Below, in pieces: positions 60,405 to 64,000 of a stretch of DNA of 64,000 nucleotides; positions within the stretch are counted from its first letter, which is position 1, and each line of letters begins with the position of its first letter. Under the pieces are notes generated by a model that searched no databases, was not told where the DNA came from, and saw nothing but the letters and a program-made list of their open reading frames with translations. The DNA is from JABMNT01 sp048262655 (GTDB taxonomy: Bacteria > Pseudomonadota > Alphaproteobacteria > Rhodospirillales > Casp-alpha2): positions 496,001 through 560,000 of the forward strand of contig JBLXEY010000001.1 in assembly GCA_048262655.1 (NCBI GenBank), in the 5' to 3' direction. Both the position numbers and the translations under genes were made by a program.

Positions 60405-62129
60405 TTAGGCGTCGAGTAACGATTCCCCCGGTTTAATTCGAGAAAAATCAACCGGCTGTGTTGCCAACGAAAGCTCTCCGTTATCCAACGACACTTGCGT
60501 ATAACGGGAGTTTTCGACGTCGCGTGTTTCCGGGAAATCTTCGCGGAAATGTGCACCGCGGGAATCTTCTCTGGCAATCGCTGCTTCGATAACGACCTTA
60601 CTGATCAGCATCTGGCTCTCCATATTCAGCCAATCGTGCCAACTCAGGTTATAAGCTTTTGTCGTGTCGGGCAGGCCTGTCCGCATGAGTTCCGAATGCA
60701 AGTCATCAACAACTCCTTTGGCCCGGGCCAAACTGTCCGCGTCCCGCAAAATCCCGGCATCTTCCCACATCACATCATAGAGTTTTTCGCGAATATCAGG
60801 CATGTGACCACCTTCCACTTTAAATGGATACAGCGTTGCATTGATGGCGGCGTTGGTGGCATCGATATCCGGTTCACGGAAGACACCTTCTTTCGGCACC
60901 CAACCGGCGAGGGCATCTCCTGCAATTCCACCAAAGACGGTGGAGTTCGCAACGCCGTTGCCGCCCAAACGGTTCGCACCGTGGACACCGCCGGTATCTT
61001 CACCGGCGGCGAAAAGCCCGGGTAGCTCAGTCTGACAATCGGTGTCGAACTCAACGCCGCCCATCATATAATGCGCGGTCGGCACCACTTCGACATCACC
61101 ACCAACCAAATCAAACCCGCAATCGTGGCATCGCTGCACCATACCTTTAAAGCGCGTTCGCACTTCCTTTGGGTCGAGGTGTTTCATTGTAATATAGAGC
61201 CCTCCGTTAGGGCCGACATTGCCATCGCGCATTTCTGAATACATGGCGCGACTAACGATATCGCGGGTCGCGCGTTCAGCGCGGTCATCATAACGGCTCA
61301 TGAACCGTTCTTTATCACCGCCCAGTAAATAACCGCCATAGCCCCGAAGGCCTTCTTCGATAATGGTACCGGTAATTCGGGTCCCCGGTCCTGCGATCAG
61401 GCCCGTCGGGTGAAACTGAACCATTTCCATGTCACGGAGCGGCAATCCAGCGCGCAGGGCCATGGCCATGCCATCGCAAGATTTATCGCCCGATGGTGTA
61501 TGGTATTTGTACATGGTTGGGCCGCCACCGGTTGCCAACAGGACGGCTTTCGCCTGCACCAATCGGAACGTCCCTGTCCGCATATCCATCATCAAAACGC
61601 CAGAAATGCCTTCGCCATCTTTCGACTTTATCAATTCGACGGCGCGGTGATCTTCGAGCCGGTTTATGCCCCGCTTCCAGACCTGCTCTGACAGGCGGTT
61701 GATAATCTCGATTCCAGTCAAATCACCTTTATGTACCGTTCGATCGAACGTCTGCCCAGCGAAGGCCTTTTGATGCAAGGTACCATCCGGGTTTCGGTCA
61801 AAGAAGCAGCCAAGCTCATTTTCCAGTTCCCGGATGCGGCGCGGGGCTTCGTTTACCAGCGTCCAGGCAAGGTCCTGATTGTTCAGCCATTTGCCGCCTT
61901 CAATGGTATCCATAAAGTGGCGTTCAATGGAATCTTCAACGGCCATTGCGGCGTTGTATCCGCCTTGCACCATCCGCGTACAACCACATTTGCCAAGTAA
62001 CCCTTTCACCGCAATGGTAATGTCCAGATCCGGAGCGCCGATCGATGCATGCAAGGCCGCAAAGAGACCTGCCCCACCGGCACCCAGTATTAAAATATCT
62101 GTCTGACTTTGTTCAAATTCCATACTCAT
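60405..62129 (-). CDS. Fumarate reductase/succinate dehydrogenase-like flavoprotein subunit
   Basis: 574 residues. N-terminal FAD loop DILILGAGGAGLFAALHA, capping domain, and active-site residues as in FrdA/SdhA: VQFHPTG, RYDDRAERATRDIVSRA (proton-shuttle Arg region), TAHYMMGGVEFD, RLGGNGVANSTVFGG and REDSRGAHFREDFP. GGYN replaces the usual HxxAAxGG-type flavin segment (CTRMVQGGYNAAM), so covalent FAD is not certain. AGGGA lies 7 bases before the ATG. Last gene of an operon with FeS and two membrane subunits and a TSUP permease. It may be a second Sdh/Frd acting on another dicarboxylate. Confidence 0.87.
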   Translation of the reverse strand: MSMEFEQSQTDILILGAGGAGLFAALHASIGAPDLDITIAVKGLLGKCGCTRMVQGGYNAAMAVEDSIERHFMDTIEGGKWLNNQDLAWTLVNEAPRRIRELENELGCFFDRNPDGTLHQKAFAGQTFDRTVHKGDLTGIEIINRLSEQVWKRGINRLEDHRAVELIKSKDGEGISGVLMMDMRTGTFRLVQAKAVLLATGGGPTMYKYHTPSGDKSCDGMAMALRAGLPLRDMEMVQFHPTGLIAGPGTRITGTIIEEGLRGYGGYLLGGDKERFMSRYDDRAERATRDIVSRAMYSEMRDGNVGPNGGLYITMKHLDPKEVRTRFKGMVQRCHDCGFDLVGGDVEVVPTAHYMMGGVEFDTDCQTELPGLFAAGEDTGGVHGANRLGGNGVANSTVFGGIAGDALAGWVPKEGVFREPDIDATNAAINATLYPFKVEGGHMPDIREKLYDVMWEDAGILRDADSLARAKGVVDDLHSELMRTGLPDTTKAYNLSWHDWLNMESQMLISKVVIEAAIAREDSRGAHFREDFPETRDVENSRYTQVSLDNGELSLATQPVDFSRIKPGESLLDA

Positions 62130-62138
62130 TTTACTTCC

Positions 62139-62858
62139 CTACAAAATCAAGGTGATGCCGGACACCAATATTAAACCCAGGATAAGCTGGCGAAATCTTT
62201 TGTCATCGAGCCGTCGATACAGAATAAGGCCCAGCCAGGTTCCAACAATAATCGCTGGCAAAGCCCACAGCAGCCGAACCAGCGTCTCCGTATTGACCAT
62301 CCCCTGCCATGCAAGCCAGGCGAAGGTAACCAGATGCATAATCAGACAAAACGGTTGGTAAACGCCTCTTTGTCGTGCCTTTGGCCAGTCGCGCAAGCCG
62401 GCCCACAATGTGGGGGTAACACCACTCAAGCCAGCGAATCCTCCCAACACACCGCCGGTGAAACCGACCGCACCATCAGCGATTTTACCGCCTGCGGTGA
62501 TTTTCAGGCCATTGGGCGTGACAAAAATAAAAAGAATATAAACAATCAAAAACCACCCCACCCCCATACGGAACGGTGCCGGGGCCGTATGGGCCAGGAA
62601 CCAGGCACCTAAGGGAACGCCGATCACGCCCATAATGGCGAACACGGGTAAACAGGAAAAATCCAGTTCCTTGCGCAATCGTATCAATGGCAAGGTGTGC
62701 ATGGCAAAACCACACGCCACAATCAAAGGCACGGCATCGACCGGGTCCATGAATTGAAACCAGATCGCGCCCAGAACCAATGCATCGCCAAAACCGGCAG
62801 CGGCAACGACAAAGGATGCGAGAAACGCACCTAGGGGCACAATCAGTTCAATTGGCAT
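62139..62858 (-). CDS. TauE/SafE (TSUP) family permease inserted in the Frd/Sdh-like operon
   Basis: 239 residues, about eight membrane helices. The N-terminal repeat IVPLGAFLASFVVAAAGFGDAL and the second-half repeat GAVGFTGGVLGGFAGLSGVTPTLW are the duplicated TSUP motif. TSUP proteins export or import sulfite, sulfoacetate or other organic anions. The ATG at 62858 overlaps the upstream cytochrome subunit gene by 11 bases; the frame is open to 62969, but the added residues are not TSUP-like. It could export sulfite from taurine breakdown by the Xsc pathway encoded 4 kb away, or carry the substrate of the adjacent reductase. Confidence 0.85.
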   Translation of the reverse strand: MPIELIVPLGAFLASFVVAAAGFGDALVLGAIWFQFMDPVDAVPLIVACGFAMHTLPLIRLRKELDFSCLPVFAIMGVIGVPLGAWFLAHTAPAPFRMGVGWFLIVYILFIFVTPNGLKITAGGKIADGAVGFTGGVLGGFAGLSGVTPTLWAGLRDWPKARQRGVYQPFCLIMHLVTFAWLAWQGMVNTETLVRLLWALPAIIVGTWLGLILYRRLDDKRFRQLILGLILVSGITLIL

Positions 62859-63189
62859 TAAGAAGGAATCCCAAACCCACACACAGGCTAATACCTGCGG
62901 ATGCGGCGACCAGTGTTTTCTGCCACGCGCGCCAATCCAGGAACTCAAGCGCCAGGAGACGAAGACCACCCGTTAAATGTGCAGCCAGAAATACAACCAA
63001 TCCGGTTTCCAGGGACTTCAACAATGGCGTGTTCGACCATGAGATGAAATCAGAGAACCGCGTACTTTCTTCCAATGCCAAGCCCAGCACATACAAGTGA
63101 AGAGGCAAGAAGGCTGCCAGTGCCAGCCCGGAAATACGATGTATAATGAACGCCCAATAGGTCGCGTGATTTCGGTGTGCATGAGACAT
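62848..63189 (-). CDS. Succinate dehydrogenase cytochrome b556-like membrane subunit
   Basis: 113 residues with three membrane helices. SHAHRNHATYWAFIIHRISGLALAAFLPLHLYVLGLAL holds the H-R-(I)-SG motif and a His that can ligate heme b, as in SdhC. The C-terminal part reads VFLAAHLTGGLRLLALEF. The start ATG at 63189 overlaps the stop of the previous membrane subunit gene (TGATG). It forms the anchor of the Frd/Sdh-like complex with the next-upstream subunit. Confidence 0.8.
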   Translation of the reverse strand: MSHAHRNHATYWAFIIHRISGLALAAFLPLHLYVLGLALEESTRFSDFISWSNTPLLKSLETGLVVFLAAHLTGGLRLLALEFLDWRAWQKTLVAASAGISLCVGLGFLLNAN

Positions 63190-63548
63190 CAGGCGGCCCC
63201 CAACGCGTATAAACCGAAGGCCGCCCGCACCCCCAGCGCAAAAATAATTAAGGCAAAAACACAAACCAGAAGCTCAACCCGCTTGACCGGAATTGCAGTC
63301 AATTCCCTTAGAATGGTTTTCAGCCCAATCGGTGCGTGGATGGCGACGGACACGACAAAGATCAAATAAAATGCCAACCAGAGTTTATTGCCACCGACGC
63401 GTGAAATAATTTCCTCTGCACTCAATCCCCCCTGAACCGCCATAATCATGGTTGCCAGATGCACAACAACACAGAGCGCGAGAACCATGGCGCTGATGCG
63501 TTGTGCCAGCCAGAGATAAGTTTCTGTGCGGAGAGACGCGACGCTCAC
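63189..63548 (-). CDS. Second membrane-anchor subunit of the Frd/Sdh-like complex
   Basis: 119 residues with three membrane helices (AQRISAMVLALCVVVHLATMIM, LWLAFYLIFVVSVAIHAPIGL, LLVCVFALIIFALGVRAAFG). QRISAMVLALCVVVHL and IHAPIGLKTIL include two His positions usual for heme b ligation. The start is a GTG at 63548 overlapping the iron-sulfur subunit stop (GTGA). An anchor made of two similar small subunits is typical of SdhC/SdhD. Confidence 0.78.
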   Translation of the reverse strand: MSVASLRTETYLWLAQRISAMVLALCVVVHLATMIMAVQGGLSAEEIISRVGGNKLWLAFYLIFVVSVAIHAPIGLKTILRELTAIPVKRVELLVCVFALIIFALGVRAAFGLYALGAA

Positions 63549-64000
63549 GAGAGCTCTCCTTTGAGCACGGCTTTCATGGATTCCCGTTTTAGTCCTGCAA
63601 TTGCACCCGTTGGGTTGAGTGCCTTCGGACAACGTTCGACACACCCTTGTTGCGAATGACATCCCAAACACCCGTCATCTCCAGAAATAGCAGCCAGCCG
63701 TGGCAACCGGGCAACATCCCGTTCATCATTAATCAACGTCCAGGAACGGTTCATGGCCGCTGGCCCCAGATAATCTTTATTCCAGTCAACGACATCGCAG
63801 GTCGAATAACAAATCCCGCAGCCGATGCATTCAATTCCAGCACTGGCTTCTTTGCGCTTGGGGTCAGAAGGTGATACAGCGGCAAGGGCTTCATCACGGG
63901 TTTTGTCGCCAACAAAAGAACCCAGCGCCTTCTCCCATTTGTTAAAAAAGACCTCCATGTCGACAACCAGATCCTTGACAACCGGTAGGTTGCGTAACGG
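63545..64000 (-). CDS. Frd/Sdh-like iron-sulfur subunit, 5' end beyond the window
   Basis: The visible 151 C-terminal residues begin PLRNLPVVKDLVVDMEVFF, the conserved linker after the plant-type [2Fe-2S] domain, which lies outside. The 4Fe-4S motif is CIGCGICYSTCDVV (Asp instead of the usual Pro after the last Cys), and the 3Fe-4S/4Fe-4S motif is CLGCHSQQGCVERCPKALNP. It relays electrons between the flavoprotein and the membrane quinone site. Partial only because of the window edge. Confidence 0.88.
   Translation of the reverse strand, partial: PLRNLPVVKDLVVDMEVFFNKWEKALGSFVGDKTRDEALAAVSPSDPKRKEASAGIECIGCGICYSTCDVVDWNKDYLGPAAMNRSWTLINDERDVARLPRLAAISGDDGCLGCHSQQGCVERCPKALNPTGAIAGLKRESMKAVLKGELS

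Overview
The window comes from a mid-GC (about 50 percent by eye), gene-dense proteobacterial chromosome, most likely a marine alphaproteobacterium of the Rhodospirillales/Kiloniellales type. The support is a type II lumazine synthase (RibH2) under an FMN riboswitch, a PAS_5-type protein, a MocR/TauR regulator with taurine genes, a D-glutamate (dgc-type) locus, many periplasmic-binding-protein transporters and a candidate sRNA with an anti-Shine-Dalgarno loop. There is one tRNA gene, tRNA-Val(GAC). I see no insertion sequence, prophage or CRISPR array.

Layout. 1-2144 (minus): HAD phosphatase, 2-hydroxyacid dehydrogenase and a truncated PQQ sugar dehydrogenase in one run. 2258-5949 (plus): a choline-dehydrogenase-like GMC oxidoreductase, a candidate sRNA, and a two-subunit class I fumarase/tartrate dehydratase. 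6070-16500: a complete sugar locus. On the minus strand lie a ribose-type ABC importer with a DUF2291 lipoprotein, an L-fucose-isomerase-family enzyme and a DeoR regulator. Divergent on the plus strand are a split transketolase and an FGGY kinase. This set fits import, isomerisation, phosphorylation and transketolase cleavage of an unusual pentose, for example apiose-like. 16667-21943: FMN riboswitch-ribH2, ketopantoate reductase, PhyH dioxygenase, PAS protein, a His-rich anchored protein with an internal duplication, and a degenerate EAL protein. 22622-23486: a run of five very small genes with strong ribosome sites, two of them paralogous. 24117-26488: N-formylglutamate amidohydrolase, GNAT acetyltransferase, SLT lysozyme-like protein.

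33421-26520 (minus) is a tight seven-gene run: dgcN-like, dgcA-like, SelA-like PLP enzyme, acyl-CoA dehydrogenase, mesaconyl-CoA-hydratase-like MaoC protein, YdcF, class III CoA-transferase. It joins a D-glutamate pathway to CoA-ester dicarboxylate chemistry. Then come a secreted Cys/Lys-rich protein, an XRE-cupin regulator with a dimethylglycine/sarcosine-dehydrogenase-like flavoenzyme, a Sel1 lipoprotein, a coiled-coil membrane protein, and mmsA.

41507-46216 is a polyamine-type ABC importer whose last permease has an extra repeat-bearing tail. panB and a 1582-residue RTX protein follow. 53494-59099 is a taurine-dissimilation locus (MocR/TauR regulator, ald, xsc, pta). TauR-box-like CTGGACC repeats lie in front of ald, in front of the regulator and in front of the ABC importer, suggesting one regulon that includes the importer. 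59171-60396 is a TetR gene with a large perfect palindrome over its start, plus a glutathione S-transferase. The window ends with a fumarate reductase/succinate dehydrogenase-like operon (minus, truncated at 64000) that has a TauE/SafE-type permease inserted before the flavoprotein gene.
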